NCBI GenBank assembly: GCA_029433415.1
Contig: JAQTIA010000002.1
Span: 385,501-449,500 of the forward strand
Direction of reading: 5' to 3'
DNA from: Acetobacteraceae bacterium ESL0709
GTDB lineage: Bacteria; Pseudomonadota; Alphaproteobacteria; Acetobacterales; Acetobacteraceae
DNA length: 64,000 nt
Positions 9,641 to 18,154 of the stretch are shown here, in pieces. The notes under the pieces were generated by a model, which saw only the letters and a program-made list of their open reading frames with translations, did no database searches and was not told the DNA's origin. Within the stretch, counting starts at the first letter, position 1, and every line of letters begins with the position of its first letter. Position numbers and translations under genes: made by a program.

Positions 9641-10333
9641 TCAGACTTGATGGGGCTCTTTCACGGGTCTTGTGCCGAAGATAGCGCTGCCGACCCGGAC
9701 CATAGTCGCACCTTCAGCAATAGCCGCTTCAAAATCGGCTGACATGCCCATGGAAACGGTCTCCAGACCATGCCGCCGCGCCATTTCAGCCAGAAGGCGG
9801 AAATGAGGACCAGAGGGTTCATGGACCGGTGGAATGGCCATCAGCCCTTTGATGGAAGGGCCAAAATGCTTCATGCTGGCTTCAATGAATTGATCGGCAT
9901 CGTCTCGCGCTATGCCAGATTTCTGTGGCTCATCGCCCGTATTGACCTGAATAAGCAGGTCCGGCAGACGGCCGAGCTTCTGTGCGGCCTTGTCCAGAGC
10001 CTCGCTAAGGGCGGGACGGTCAAGGGTTTCGATCACGTCGGCAAGGCGGCAGGCTTCCAACGCCTTGTTTGTCTGGAGTCCGCCAATAATATGCAGGCGC
10101 AGATCAGGCCAGTCTTTACGCAATAGGGGGAATTTCTCCGCAGCTTCCTGCACCCTGTTCTCGCCAAAGAGACGCTGTCCGGCTTCCAGTGCCTCCTTGA
10201 CGGAGTCTATGGGATGGAATTTGCTGACCGCAACGAGAGAAACAGACTCCTCTGGCCGTTGGGCTTTCAAGCAAGCCTGACGGATTTTCTGATGAATCTG
10301 CTTTAAATGGTCGGAAATTGCATTTTTAGTCAT
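9641..10333 (-). CDS. YggS family pyridoxal phosphate homeostasis protein
   Basis: This PLP carrier of the PLPBP/YggS family buffers pyridoxal phosphate and has no known enzymatic reaction. The 230-residue single-domain barrel shows LVAVSKFHPIDSVKEALEAG (the VSK lysine binds PLP), FGENRVQEAAEKFP, LHIIGGLQTNKA and a C-terminal MGMSADFEAAIAEGATMVRVG phosphate loop ending in FGTR. The usual HxIG loop reads LHIIGGLQ, with G in place of the common HLQ. I used MTKNAIS at 10333 rather than the ATG 12 bases upstream. The start overlaps or abuts the divergent rsmB-like gene, so the promoters must interlock. Confidence 0.93.
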   Translation of the reverse strand: MTKNAISDHLKQIHQKIRQACLKAQRPEESVSLVAVSKFHPIDSVKEALEAGQRLFGENRVQEAAEKFPLLRKDWPDLRLHIIGGLQTNKALEACRLADVIETLDRPALSEALDKAAQKLGRLPDLLIQVNTGDEPQKSGIARDDADQFIEASMKHFGPSIKGLMAIPPVHEPSGPHFRLLAEMARRHGLETVSMGMSADFEAAIAEGATMVRVGSAIFGTRPVKEPHQV

Positions 10334-10388
10334 AATGATGAGCATGACCTCATTGCACTTCGGACCACAAGATGCAATTTCGTCTTTT

Positions 10389-11699
10389 ATGAAAGAAAAA
10401 GCTCAGTCATCCTCTTCCAGACGTAATTCTCCCAAAAGGGGACGAAACACTCCCCAGCTTCAGGCCGACCCGGTGAGGGATCTGGCGCTTGAGATTGTGC
10501 GTGGCGTCATGGAACATCGCCGCATGCTGGAAACAACATTGGATCGTAATGTGACAGCCGACGCGCGTGACCGTGCGGCAGCGCATCGCCTGGCTGCGAC
10601 GACCCTGCGTCACTGGGGCAGCATGAATGAGATGATAGGCCCGCTTTTGCGTAAGGAACCCCCAATGGCGGTACGCTGTGCGCTGCTTATGGGTGTGGCC
10701 CAGCTCATTTATCTTGAAACACCGCCTCATGCCGCTGTGGGCACGATTGTTGATGTGCTTCACCGGTGCAAATTATCGCCTTTTTCCGGTCTGGCTAACG
10801 CGGTTCTGCGTCGTGTTTCCCGTGAGGGGGACGCCTTGCAGGAGGGGCTGGATCGGGAAAGGCTGGACGTTCCCCCCTGGCTCTGGAGCGCATGGGGTCG
10901 TCGGGCACGCGCCATCACAAGAGGATTTTATCAGGAAGCTCCACTGGATCTCACTCTGCGTCCAGGCGCTGAAGTGCCGGAAGGTTGTGAGAGCCTGCCT
11001 AATGGGACGGTGCGCTTCCCGGCAGGGACGAAGATGACGGCCCTGCCAGGCTTTGAGGAAGGACTTTTCTGGGCACAGGATGTGGCAGCTTCTTTTCCTG
11101 TTCGCCTGATGGGGGACGTAAAAGGGTTGAAAGTGGCGGATCTCTGTGCTGCGCCGGGAGGGAAAACCGCCCAGCTTCTTTGTGCCGGAGCCGAAGTAAC
11201 CGCTTTGGAGCGGGAAAAGCCCCGTGCAAAAAGATTGCAGGAAAATCTTTCTCGTCTGGGGTTGAAGGCTGATCTGATTGTCCAGGATGCCTTGACATGG
11301 CGTCCCCAGAACAAGCTGGATGCTGTGTTACTGGATGCCCCCTGCTCTGCAACGGGCACATTGCGGCGCCATCCTGATGTTCTGTGGGTCAAGCGCCCGC
11401 GTGACGTCAAGGCCCTGGCCGAAGGGCAGGATGCGTTTATTGAAGTGGCCCATGCCCTGCTTAGGGAGGGCGGCATGCTGCTTTACGCGGTCTGTTCCCT
11501 TCAGGATGAAGAAGGCCCGGAGCGCATTGAGGTCGCATTGCAGAAAGGGGGCTGGCGCCTCTCTCCCTTTAGTGAGGAAGAGTTGGCGGTTCTGCCTGAA
11601 GCGCGCACGAAGGAAGGCTATTTCCGCACTCACCCGGGTATGTGGGCTGAAAAAGGCGGGATGGACGGCTTCTTTGCTGCTCGTCTTATCCGACTCTGA
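10389..11699 (+). CDS. rsmB: RsmB/NOP family 16S rRNA (cytosine-C5)-methyltransferase
   Basis: It probably methylates C967 of 16S rRNA with S-adenosylmethionine. An N-terminal NusB-like region (about residues 40-150: ERAAHRLAATTLRHWG-like, MGVAQLIYLETPPHAAVGTIVDV) is followed by a Rossmann methyltransferase. That domain has LKVADLCAAPGGKTAQLLC, DAPCSATGTLRRHPDVLW (first catalytic Cys) and LLYAVCSLQDEEGPE (second catalytic Cys). The frame is open back to an ATG at 10335. I chose ATG 10389 because the upstream residues are unlike the family and would overlap the divergent yggS-type gene; neither start has a good Shine-Dalgarno sequence. It ends at a strong terminator. Confidence 0.9.
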   Translation: MKEKAQSSSSRRNSPKRGRNTPQLQADPVRDLALEIVRGVMEHRRMLETTLDRNVTADARDRAAAHRLAATTLRHWGSMNEMIGPLLRKEPPMAVRCALLMGVAQLIYLETPPHAAVGTIVDVLHRCKLSPFSGLANAVLRRVSREGDALQEGLDRERLDVPPWLWSAWGRRARAITRGFYQEAPLDLTLRPGAEVPEGCESLPNGTVRFPAGTKMTALPGFEEGLFWAQDVAASFPVRLMGDVKGLKVADLCAAPGGKTAQLLCAGAEVTALEREKPRAKRLQENLSRLGLKADLIVQDALTWRPQNKLDAVLLDAPCSATGTLRRHPDVLWVKRPRDVKALAEGQDAFIEVAHALLREGGMLLYAVCSLQDEEGPERIEVALQKGGWRLSPFSEEELAVLPEARTKEGYFRTHPGMWAEKGGMDGFFAARLIRL

Positions 11700-11708
11700 C
11701 AAGAAAAA

Positions 11709-11740
11709 GGCGTCTCTTTAATAGAGACGCCCTGATTTTT
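11709..11740 (+). terminator. Rho-independent terminator after rsmB
   Basis: GGCGTCTC (11709-11716) pairs with GAGACGCC (11724-11731), followed by CTGATTTTT. It lies between convergent genes and may also serve the cysteine synthase gene. Confidence 0.85.
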
Positions 11741-11759
11741 CCTGGTTCTGGAATATGTC

Positions 11760-12800
11760 TTACATCCAGGGAGGCGTGGGAAGATTTTTGCTTTTCAGAA
11801 AATCGGGGTTGAAGAGCTTGGACTGATAGCGTGCCCCGCTATCGCACAGAATAGTTACGATGCGGTGTCCTGGTCCCAAGCGGCGCGCCGTACGGATGGC
11901 GGAAGCGACGTTGACGCCTGATGAACCACCGACGGAAAGCCCTTCTTTCATAGTCAGGGAAAAGATCTGCTCAAGGGCTTCAGTATCGCCAATGCGTTCG
12001 GCATGGTCAGGTGCGCTACCTTCCAGATTGGCAGTAATGCGTGACTGGCCGATTCCTTCCGTGATGGAAGAGCCTTCAATGGTGAGGTCATTTTTTGTCA
12101 CCCAGCCATAGAGGCCTGAGCCTTCCGGGTCTGCCAGAACAATCTCGGGGGCCTTGACGCCATCTCTTTTTGCCAGATCGCGCAGTCCCAGTCCAATGCC
12201 CGCCAACGTGCCACCTGTTCCGCAGGAGCAGGTAAAGGCATCGACGAGTCCTTCCATCTGGGACCAGATTTCAGGAGCCGTGGTCTGGTGGTGTCCTTCA
12301 CGATTGGCCGTATTATCGAACTGATTGGCCCAGAAAGCGCCTGTTTCTTCTGCCAGACGACGTGAGACATGCACATAATTGCCGGGGTCTCTATAGGGTT
12401 TTGCGGGAACCAGATGCAGTTCAGCTCCGATCATGCGGAGGAAATCAAGCTTCTCACGGCTTTGTGTTTCAGGCACTACGATGATGGCTTTACACCCCAT
12501 GGCTTGTGCAACCAGCGTGATGCCAATGCCTGTATTACCTGCCGTACCCTCGACGACTGTACCACCTTTTTTGAGTACGCCACGAGCGAAAGCATCTGTC
12601 AGAATTGCCAGGGCCGCGCGATCCTTGACCGATCCGCCGGGATTCATGAATTCGGCCTTGGCGTAGATGTCGCACCCTGTTTCAGCAGAGGCCTCACGGA
12701 GTCTGATAAGCGGCGTATTGCCTATCGCCTGAAGCATGGAGGCAGCCGGAGCCGCATGCCCGACTCTATAGTCCTTCCCGGATGGTGAAAAATTCTTCAT
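11760..12800 (-). CDS. PLP-dependent cysteine synthase family protein
   Basis: This beta-family PLP enzyme most likely condenses O-acetylserine with sulfide to cysteine, or acts as a cystathionine beta-synthase-like lyase. IGNTPLIRLREA, EFMNPGGSVKDRAALAIL (the Lys forms the PLP aldimine), VVEGTAGNTGIGITLVA (substrate loop), CGTGGTLAGIGLGL (phosphate loop) and VGGSSGVNVASAI are all present. The 346-residue form from ATG 12800 is close to the family length. The frame runs further upstream to 13013 but that part overlaps the divergent rhodanese and has no family similarity. Pairing with a rhodanese fits a sulfur-handling locus. Confidence 0.9.
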   Translation of the reverse strand: MKNFSPSGKDYRVGHAAPAASMLQAIGNTPLIRLREASAETGCDIYAKAEFMNPGGSVKDRAALAILTDAFARGVLKKGGTVVEGTAGNTGIGITLVAQAMGCKAIIVVPETQSREKLDFLRMIGAELHLVPAKPYRDPGNYVHVSRRLAEETGAFWANQFDNTANREGHHQTTAPEIWSQMEGLVDAFTCSCGTGGTLAGIGLGLRDLAKRDGVKAPEIVLADPEGSGLYGWVTKNDLTIEGSSITEGIGQSRITANLEGSAPDHAERIGDTEALEQIFSLTMKEGLSVGGSSGVNVASAIRTARRLGPGHRIVTILCDSGARYQSKLFNPDFLKSKNLPTPPWM

Positions 12801-12865
12801 AATAAGATATACCCCTATCGCAAAGCGTAGTACAATCTGGTGCATTGTAACGCATGAGGACGAAG

Positions 12866-13270
12866 ATGAAAGATTTATCAGCAAAAGAGGCATGGGATTT
12901 TCTTGATGCCTGCTCCGACGCACTTCTGATTGACGTACGCACGCCTTCTGAATGGGCTTCTGTCGGGTTTCCCGATCTTTCTTCACTGAAAAGAAGAGCT
13001 CTCGGTCTGACATGGGTGGCCGATCAGGAAGCCGATTTTGGTCATAAGCTGGTGGAAGCAGTTCCAGACAAGGCGAGACCGGTTGTGTTTATGTGCCGTT
13101 CCGGCCAGCGTTCCACCCATGCGGCTACAGCGGCTGAGTTGCTGGGCTATCTGAATGTGTTTAACGTTGTTGACGGTTTCGAGGACAGACATGGCCCCGG
13201 CACGGGCTGGCGCGCAAGTGGCCTGCCCTTTATTCTGTTGCCGCTTCCCGAGGCTAAAGCGGACGCCTGA
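12866..13270 (+). CDS. Rhodanese-like domain protein
   Basis: This single-domain sulfurtransferase of 134 residues shows LLIDVRTPSEWASVGFPD near the N-terminus and the active-site loop FMCRSGQRSTHAA (catalytic Cys at about residue 75), then NVVDGFEDRHGPGTGWR. It moves sulfane sulfur to an unknown acceptor. ATG 12866 is preceded by GAGGA at a good distance; an ATG four codons earlier is possible. It is divergent from the cysteine synthase with a gap of about 65 bases, which probably contains both promoters. Confidence 0.9.
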   Translation: MKDLSAKEAWDFLDACSDALLIDVRTPSEWASVGFPDLSSLKRRALGLTWVADQEADFGHKLVEAVPDKARPVVFMCRSGQRSTHAATAAELLGYLNVFNVVDGFEDRHGPGTGWRASGLPFILLPLPEAKADA

Positions 13271-13296
13271 TCAGGAACCCTAGAGTCGGCGGGATT

Positions 13297-14199
13297 TTAC
13301 ATCCCGCTGTCAGGCTCCTGATCGGTTTCATAGGTGACGGCCAGCACTACAAGCCAAGGATAGCGCGAGTCGTAGCTTGTGCCATCGCTTGTAGTCAGCC
13401 GTCCTTGAGCATCGGTCGGTACATGGGTGAGGGATACGCTGTCATCCACATTGCCGCCGACAATGCTGATTTCCCGCCCAAAAGGTTGGGCATTCTGGTT
13501 GGTGGCGACGACGATGCCGCAATGAGCCGGGAAGCCATAAGATGTTGGCAGCATGGCAAAAGTGATGGTGCGGCTTCGTCCGCGTCCAACGCAGATGATG
13601 TCGCCAAGTTGAGGTGCATAATCGGCGGGGTTGCGTGCGGTCAGACCAGCACTTTGCCCGCTGGCAGCGGCATTAATATAAGTGGCGTGATTGGGCGAAT
13701 AGGGGAAGCGGTCATTCGCCCCGGCAATACGCATGACATAGGAAACGAAAGCGGCAGACCAGGCATAATTTCCATCATGCGCCATTGAAAAACGCTGCCC
13801 ATCTCCATTTGTCTTGCCTGTCCAGGCTGATTCACGCATGGAAGCATCCTGTCCGATCCACCAATATTCTCCAACGCGCTGCCATAATCCTGGCAGGCGT
13901 TCGGGCTTCATGGCAGGGCTGGAAGGTTCCGGGCGATCATGGGGGTCTTCATCAGCGACGGGTGATCCAAAAAGCCGCCACTCCCGTAAGGCAATGGCGG
14001 CAACGTCCTGACGATTGAAGGGCGTGAAATTGCGCGTGGCGAAATCAGGCACGTGGCTGTTATAGCCCCAGCCTGTTGCGCCGCCAGCTGCATCCTGAGT
14101 CGGTCCGGTAACTGGAGATCTGGAGGCGCATCCGGCCAGAAGGGCCAGCAGGAAAGTGCCGGCAAGAGAACGTGGCCCGATGGTACGACGTAACACCAT
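13297..14199 (-). CDS. DUF2272 domain lipoprotein
   Basis: This predicted lipoprotein of about 300 residues begins MVLRRTIGPRSLAGTFLLALLAGC, a signal peptide ending in a clear LLAGC lipobox (lipidated Cys at about residue 24). The mature part contains DVAAIALREWRLFGSPV, GLWQRVGEYWWIGQ, YAWSAAFVSYVMRIAG and GDIICVGRGRSRTI. This is the NlpC/P60-like DUF2272 pattern with a possible cysteine/histidine site (CGIVV). It may act on the cell wall, but the substrate is unknown. ATG 14199 has GGAG at good spacing; the frame extends 20 codons upstream without a lipoprotein-like start. Confidence 0.82.
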   Translation of the reverse strand: MVLRRTIGPRSLAGTFLLALLAGCASRSPVTGPTQDAAGGATGWGYNSHVPDFATRNFTPFNRQDVAAIALREWRLFGSPVADEDPHDRPEPSSPAMKPERLPGLWQRVGEYWWIGQDASMRESAWTGKTNGDGQRFSMAHDGNYAWSAAFVSYVMRIAGANDRFPYSPNHATYINAAASGQSAGLTARNPADYAPQLGDIICVGRGRSRTITFAMLPTSYGFPAHCGIVVATNQNAQPFGREISIVGGNVDDSVSLTHVPTDAQGRLTTSDGTSYDSRYPWLVVLAVTYETDQEPDSGM

Positions 14200-14359
14200 A
14201 TTCAACACTCCAGAAAGCTTTGAGCGCCGGATATTTTGAAGCGCGTCAGGGAAAGACACAAAGCATTATCATTATCGGACGGTTTATAGCATGGAAGGGA
14301 AGGAGTGGTCATCCCCATGTTTTCAAGGGGAATTAGTTTCTGGGGCCACTTCACGCGTC

Positions 14360-14557
14360 TATCAGGCGTAAGAGTTGGGAACGGGAGGTCTTTTTTGCAG
14401 TATGTTTTTCAAAAAGCATTGGAGAGACCGATCCTGTTAAGAGTATTTTATTGTCTATGGTTTAGTCAAATAACCGGTTGATTTCTTGACATGATTTTTA
14501 TAGATTATGGCCCTTTATGAGACGTGAAGTGTGTTCCCTACATGTGGGGATGACCCG
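14360..14557 (+). CRISPR. Decayed CRISPR leader with one degenerate repeat (locus A)
   Basis: ATTTCTTGACATGATTTTTA (from 14481) matches the leader core found at 35751, 38671 and 50381, where the sequence is ATTTCTTGACAGGATTTTTC. It is followed at 14531-14557 by GTGTTCCCTACATGTGGGGA plus TGACCCG, a repeat with about 2 bases missing and several changes. Further upstream ATCAGGCGTAAG (14361-14372) and GGGAACGG resemble the 5' part of the module at 49824 and 38122. No second repeat is seen, so there is no functional array here. Confidence 0.65.
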
Positions 14558-14850
14558 AAAGGCGTGATTAGCGTGTTAGAATGCGCTATTTCTGATCAGC
14601 GCATTGATAAACTAGGTGAAGTTGCTCGTCACACGGTTGAGGTCGTAAAAGTTCCTTGCATAAGCGAGGATGGCTATATTGTCTCTGAGTCCAGACTGCT
14701 ATGTAACCGGTTTTCTTCCCCGAGTTTATGCTGTTTTTGTAACTGGTTACGGTTGCTTTTGTGTGAAGCCTCTGGAAACCTAACTCCTTGAGGTATTATG
14801 TTGTGATCAAGATGGGTAATTACATCTTGTAGAGCTACCCGTTTGATGAA
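14558..14850. other. Intergenic stretch without a recognisable gene
   Basis: This follows the decayed repeat. I see only short open frames and no terminator, tRNA or IS end that I can support. It is probably eroded mobile DNA. Confidence 0.5.
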
Positions 14851-15437
14851 AAAGCAGCATTTCAACAGCGGCATGGCCTGAGAGAGTTGTTTCGCGTTCT
14901 ACAATATCTCGTCAGTTTGGCCACCGGTAAGAAGGCCAAATCCACAGTTACTATCATTCATCATAGAACCCTTCGTGCAATACCTGAAAATAGCCAGTGT
15001 GTTGATTGCAATGGCACGCAAAAGAAAAAAGGTTCTAAACTCACGTGACCTTTTATGTTTTGGGCTATCTTCTGGCATTGCATGTCACACCTGCTGACAG
15101 GAGTCGAACCACTGGCTGGGATCCCTTGGAAGGACGACCAAATACGAGCGTCAAACTGGTGTGGGCCGATCAGGGCTATAACGGGGCCAGAGCCGCAGAA
15201 GCAGCTCAAAATCAGGGAATAACCCTCGAAATCGTCAAACTCTCTGAAGCAAAGAGAGGCTTTGTCTTACTACCCAGACGATGGGTTGTGGAACGTTCTT
15301 TCGCATGGGCTACACGCTGTAGAAGACTTGTAAAAGATTACGAACGATACTCTTCAACTCTCGCTGCCATGCACATTATCGCTTTCGCCTGTTTTATGCT
15401 TAATAATGCCCCTCAAATCTTGCAGCAAAGTGCATAA
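14851..15437 (+). pseudogene. IS5-family transposase remnant
   Basis: The first frame reads AFQQRHGLRELFRVLQYL ... HHRTLRAIPENSQCVDCNG up to a stop at about 15041. A second frame then continues LGYLLALHVTPAD, LVWADQGYNGARAAEAA, LLPRRWVVERSFAWATRCRR and LNNAPQILQQ to 15437. Together they match the middle and end of an IS5-type DDE transposase (DQGYNG carries an active-site Asp, WVVERSFAW the Glu). The N-terminus is missing and there is a frameshift, so it is inactive. It separates locus A from the broken gene that follows. Confidence 0.85.
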
Positions 15438-15445
15438 CATATTCT

Positions 15446-15736
15446 AAACCCATTAATATTTTATTCCCGAAGAAATTTAAGGAAAAGCCTGTTGGTCTAA
15501 AATTTACGACTAATACTGAAGATCGTCATGAAAAGGAATCACGGCAATATTGGCCTCGTTGGGTGAGTGTAACGAACCAGGCTTTTCTGGATGAGAATCA
15601 TTCTACTTATGGCTGGGACTCATTGGGTGAACGTAATGTTTCTGTTGATATCGCCTGGGCTGGGACGATGAATGCGGATCCTTTGTTAAGTTTGGTCAGT
15701 TATGTATTATGGGTTGAGGTAACGGGGTTTGTGTAA
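15446..15736 (+). pseudogene. C-terminal gene fragment, possibly phage tail-fibre-like
   Basis: An open frame without a start runs from the transposase remnant to TAA 15734-15736, about 96 residues. It contains LFPKKFKEKPVGLKFTT, WVSVTNQAFLDENHSTYGW and ends VEVTGFV. The F-P-F...P...V...T.F layout resembles C-terminal domains of phage tail fibres, and a short possible tail assembly gene follows at once. The 5' part was presumably lost to the IS. The phage assignment is inference. Confidence 0.45.
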
Positions 15737-15738
15737 TA

Positions 15739-16117
15739 ATGAATAATAAAAAATATTATTGCGTGCGAAATAGTGATGGTATTATTAATTGTATATTATT
15801 CCAGACTTGCGGTTACGCCAGAGTGTAGGGATTTTATCGAAGTTTCACGATCTGATTATGGTTATTGGTCCAAACAGCCGGGAGTCAGGTTTGACGATGA
15901 TGGCAAAATCGTTGCTTATAAGCCGGTTTGGTCGTTAAAAGAGACGGCAGAAATTGCCTTGGCTCTAATAAGGTCTGGATCTATTATGATCCTTGCGATG
16001 GGAGAGGCTTTCGGTGAGAAGATCAAAACCTGTGTCACGTCATTAAAGGAAATTATCAATGGTAATGACGTTACAGAAGGTACAATGCCGGAAAAGCTGA
16101 ATAATTTGACGGATTAA
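15739..16117 (+). pseudogene. Small gene with apparent frameshift, tail-assembly-like
   Basis: ATG 15739 opens a frame reading MNNKKYYCVRNSDGIINC and stopping at 15828. An overlapping frame continues CRDFIEVSRSDYGYWSKQPG, VRFDDDGKIVAYKPVWSLKE and on to a stop at 16117. Joining them across about 15815-15825 gives one coherent product of about 125 residues, so a single-base frameshift is likely. The IEVS...YWSKQPG...IVAYKP pattern resembles short accessory proteins encoded after phage tail fibres. If the second frame is used alone it would start at about 15773 (114 residues). Confidence 0.4.
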
Positions 16118-16239
16118 GTATAGGGAAGCATTATATTATGGAGTCTATACGTTTTCTGTATGCTCCATAATATTCTTGTTTTTATAGGTTTCTCTCTGTA
16201 ACTTCATGGATGAACATTTTTACGCAGCATGAGGCCGCC

Positions 16240-16530
16240 TATGGCAATGTTGGGCCATGGCTTCATGCTCTGACTGCCTATAATATCTTCGGCCGATCCA
16301 ACATTAGACAGACAGCATGAATGGTCGGGAACAGAAAACGGCGCATCACTTTGCGGGATTATTAGTAAACCTTCTGTCGTGGGTCAAATGGATTGACAGC
16401 CTTTCCTTTCCGTAATCTTAGCGGACATGATAACGCATGTATTGATGATTTTGTGCAAGTTTTTTTCTGCTTCCGTCGGAGTCGTTCTGGTGTCCACATG
16501 TCTTACTTGAATTATGTTGTACCTATTCGA
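16240..16530 (-). pseudogene. Decayed fragment, paralogous to 50890-51085
   Basis: On the minus strand MWTPERLRRK and IIPQSDAPFSVPDHSCCL align with MWTPEQCARKRATEF and VVPQANALFPVSLPFMM from the other copy, in shifted frames. The parent family is not recognised. Both copies lie among IS5-type debris. No intact gene remains between 16118 and 16655. Confidence 0.4.
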
Positions 16531-16655
16531 CTGTATCGAATTTCCAAATGGGATCCAGGAAAACTCGGAAACCACATTTTGATTCATTGTTATTATATGT
16601 TTTGGATTGTAAATTTACTTTATTCTAATGTGAAAGAGAAGGGGGAGAACAGCTT

Positions 16656-18074
16656 GTGAATGATCGTGAATCTCTAGAAGAAGTTTCTGGGAAACTTGAT
16701 TCCATAGAACGTCAGTTAGAAGGATTGCGTCGGTTTGTGCTGGAGACTCATGAAGGGATGCGTTCTTCTCTAGAGGTAATGGGCGGGCTGGTTCAATTGG
16801 TGCAGGATTTTCATAAAGAGTTGATGCAACTTCGTTTTGACGCCCATTCGATCAAGGATAGTGCTAATATCGCCTTGCGTTATCAGTCCAAAAATAAACG
16901 TATAAAGTGCCTGTTTCTCGTTAATGTCATGGAGATGTGGGATTCTCTGGCTGGCATTTATGCGGCCATGAGCAAGGATCAACGATTTGAGCCTATTGTT
17001 GTTACAACTTTTTTCCGCCCTCTGGGACAAGGAAACTATGAAGGGGAGGGCGTTGTCAGCGAGGCTTTAACGAAAAAAAATATCCCTCATCTTCGTCTGG
17101 ACATGCTGAATTATGATCAAGGGCTGACTATTCTGAAAAATCTGACTCCCGATATTATTTTCAGGCAGCAGCCCTGGGATAGTAATATATTGCCGGGATA
17201 TTCTGCGCGCGAGCTGTCTTTTGCCCGTTTATGTTTTGTTCCATATTTCTTCGCATCTCTTGTCTATCAAAGAGATTATGGTACAGAGGATATCAAGGAA
17301 CATTCTGGATTTGACCTGGACTATCATCGTGAATGTTGGCGGATATTCTGTGACAGTAACATGACAGAGCGATCATTCAAAAGTTTCCGACATATCGATC
17401 CGCAAAAAATTATTATTTCAGGACCGCCCAAACTTGATTATATTCTTTCCTGTAAAAATAATGGCGTCTGGCCCTTCCCCAAACAGGATAAAAAGTGTTT
17501 CAAGATAGTATGGGCGGCGCATCATTCTGTAGATAGTCATTCGAGCTGTTTTTCAGTTTTTCTTGATCTTTATGAGGATATGCTTTTCTGGGCGCGAAAT
17601 ACCCCTGAGATTCAATTTGTCTTGCAACCTCATCCAGCTTTGCAGGATGGTGTGATACGCTCAGGTCATATGACAGGGGGACAGTTTGATCGCTATCTGG
17701 CTCTTTGGTCGGGGCTCGAAAACTGTACTGTCTATACTGGAGATTATGTTGGGCTTTTTGCGGCTTCTGATCTTATGATCACAGATGGTGTTTCATTTCT
17801 TGCGGAATATCCGCTTTTCGATAAGCCACTGATTTTTGTTGATTCAAGGCGCCACTATCCTTTCAATGAGTTGGGAGAAATGGCCGTTGCCTGCGCCAGG
17901 ACGGTGACGTCATTTACAGAAATAAAAGAAGCCGTTGAAGAATGGCAGACCGGTCATATCTGGGATAGGGAACAGGAGCGTCAGAAATTGCTCCAAGCAT
18001 TGCGTGCCGGAGGTCGCTCCGCTGTCGAAATAATCCTTGATGCCATTGTAGACGGCATGAAGGAAACGACGTAG
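16656..18074 (+). CDS. CDP-glycerol glycerophosphotransferase-like protein
   Basis: This 472-residue protein of the TagB/TagF-like GT-B superfamily has an N-terminal coiled-coil segment (about residues 5-50, KLDSIERQLEGLRRFVLE). It then has a transferase domain: KIVWAAHHSVDSHSSCF, FVLQPHPAL near residue 330, GDYVGLFAASDLMITDGVSF with LAEYPLFDKPLIFVDSRRH. The His in the WAAHHS-like loop and the TDGVSF loop match CDP-glycerol-binding positions. It may polymerise or attach polyol-phosphate to a surface glycan; no partner genes flank it. It starts with GTG 16656 after GGGGGAG, and ends at a symmetric terminator. Confidence 0.75.
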   Translation: MNDRESLEEVSGKLDSIERQLEGLRRFVLETHEGMRSSLEVMGGLVQLVQDFHKELMQLRFDAHSIKDSANIALRYQSKNKRIKCLFLVNVMEMWDSLAGIYAAMSKDQRFEPIVVTTFFRPLGQGNYEGEGVVSEALTKKNIPHLRLDMLNYDQGLTILKNLTPDIIFRQQPWDSNILPGYSARELSFARLCFVPYFFASLVYQRDYGTEDIKEHSGFDLDYHRECWRIFCDSNMTERSFKSFRHIDPQKIIISGPPKLDYILSCKNNGVWPFPKQDKKCFKIVWAAHHSVDSHSSCFSVFLDLYEDMLFWARNTPEIQFVLQPHPALQDGVIRSGHMTGGQFDRYLALWSGLENCTVYTGDYVGLFAASDLMITDGVSFLAEYPLFDKPLIFVDSRRHYPFNELGEMAVACARTVTSFTEIKEAVEEWQTGHIWDREQERQKLLQALRAGGRSAVEIILDAIVDGMKETT

Positions 18075-18102
18075 TCGTGTACAGATCGTTCAGGTTCCGT
18101 GA

Positions 18103-18141
18103 GCGCTTCTCTTTTCTGTTGTTTTTCAAAAGGAGAAGCGC
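18103..18141. terminator. Bidirectional terminator between convergent genes
   Basis: GCGCTTCTCTTTT pairs with AAAAGGAGAAGCGC around a T-rich loop, with one bulged G. It lies between the converging stops at 18074 and 18155. Confidence 0.8.
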
Positions 18142-18154
18142 AGGGATATTTATG

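Noticed and set aside
12801-13013. N-terminal extension of the cysteine synthase
   Set aside because: The extra 71 residues lack family similarity and overlap the rhodanese gene on the other strand.
15100-15120. GGAGTCGAACC, a tRNA T-arm-like string on the minus strand
   Set aside because: It lies inside the transposase reading frame, and no acceptor or anticodon stems can be folded around it.
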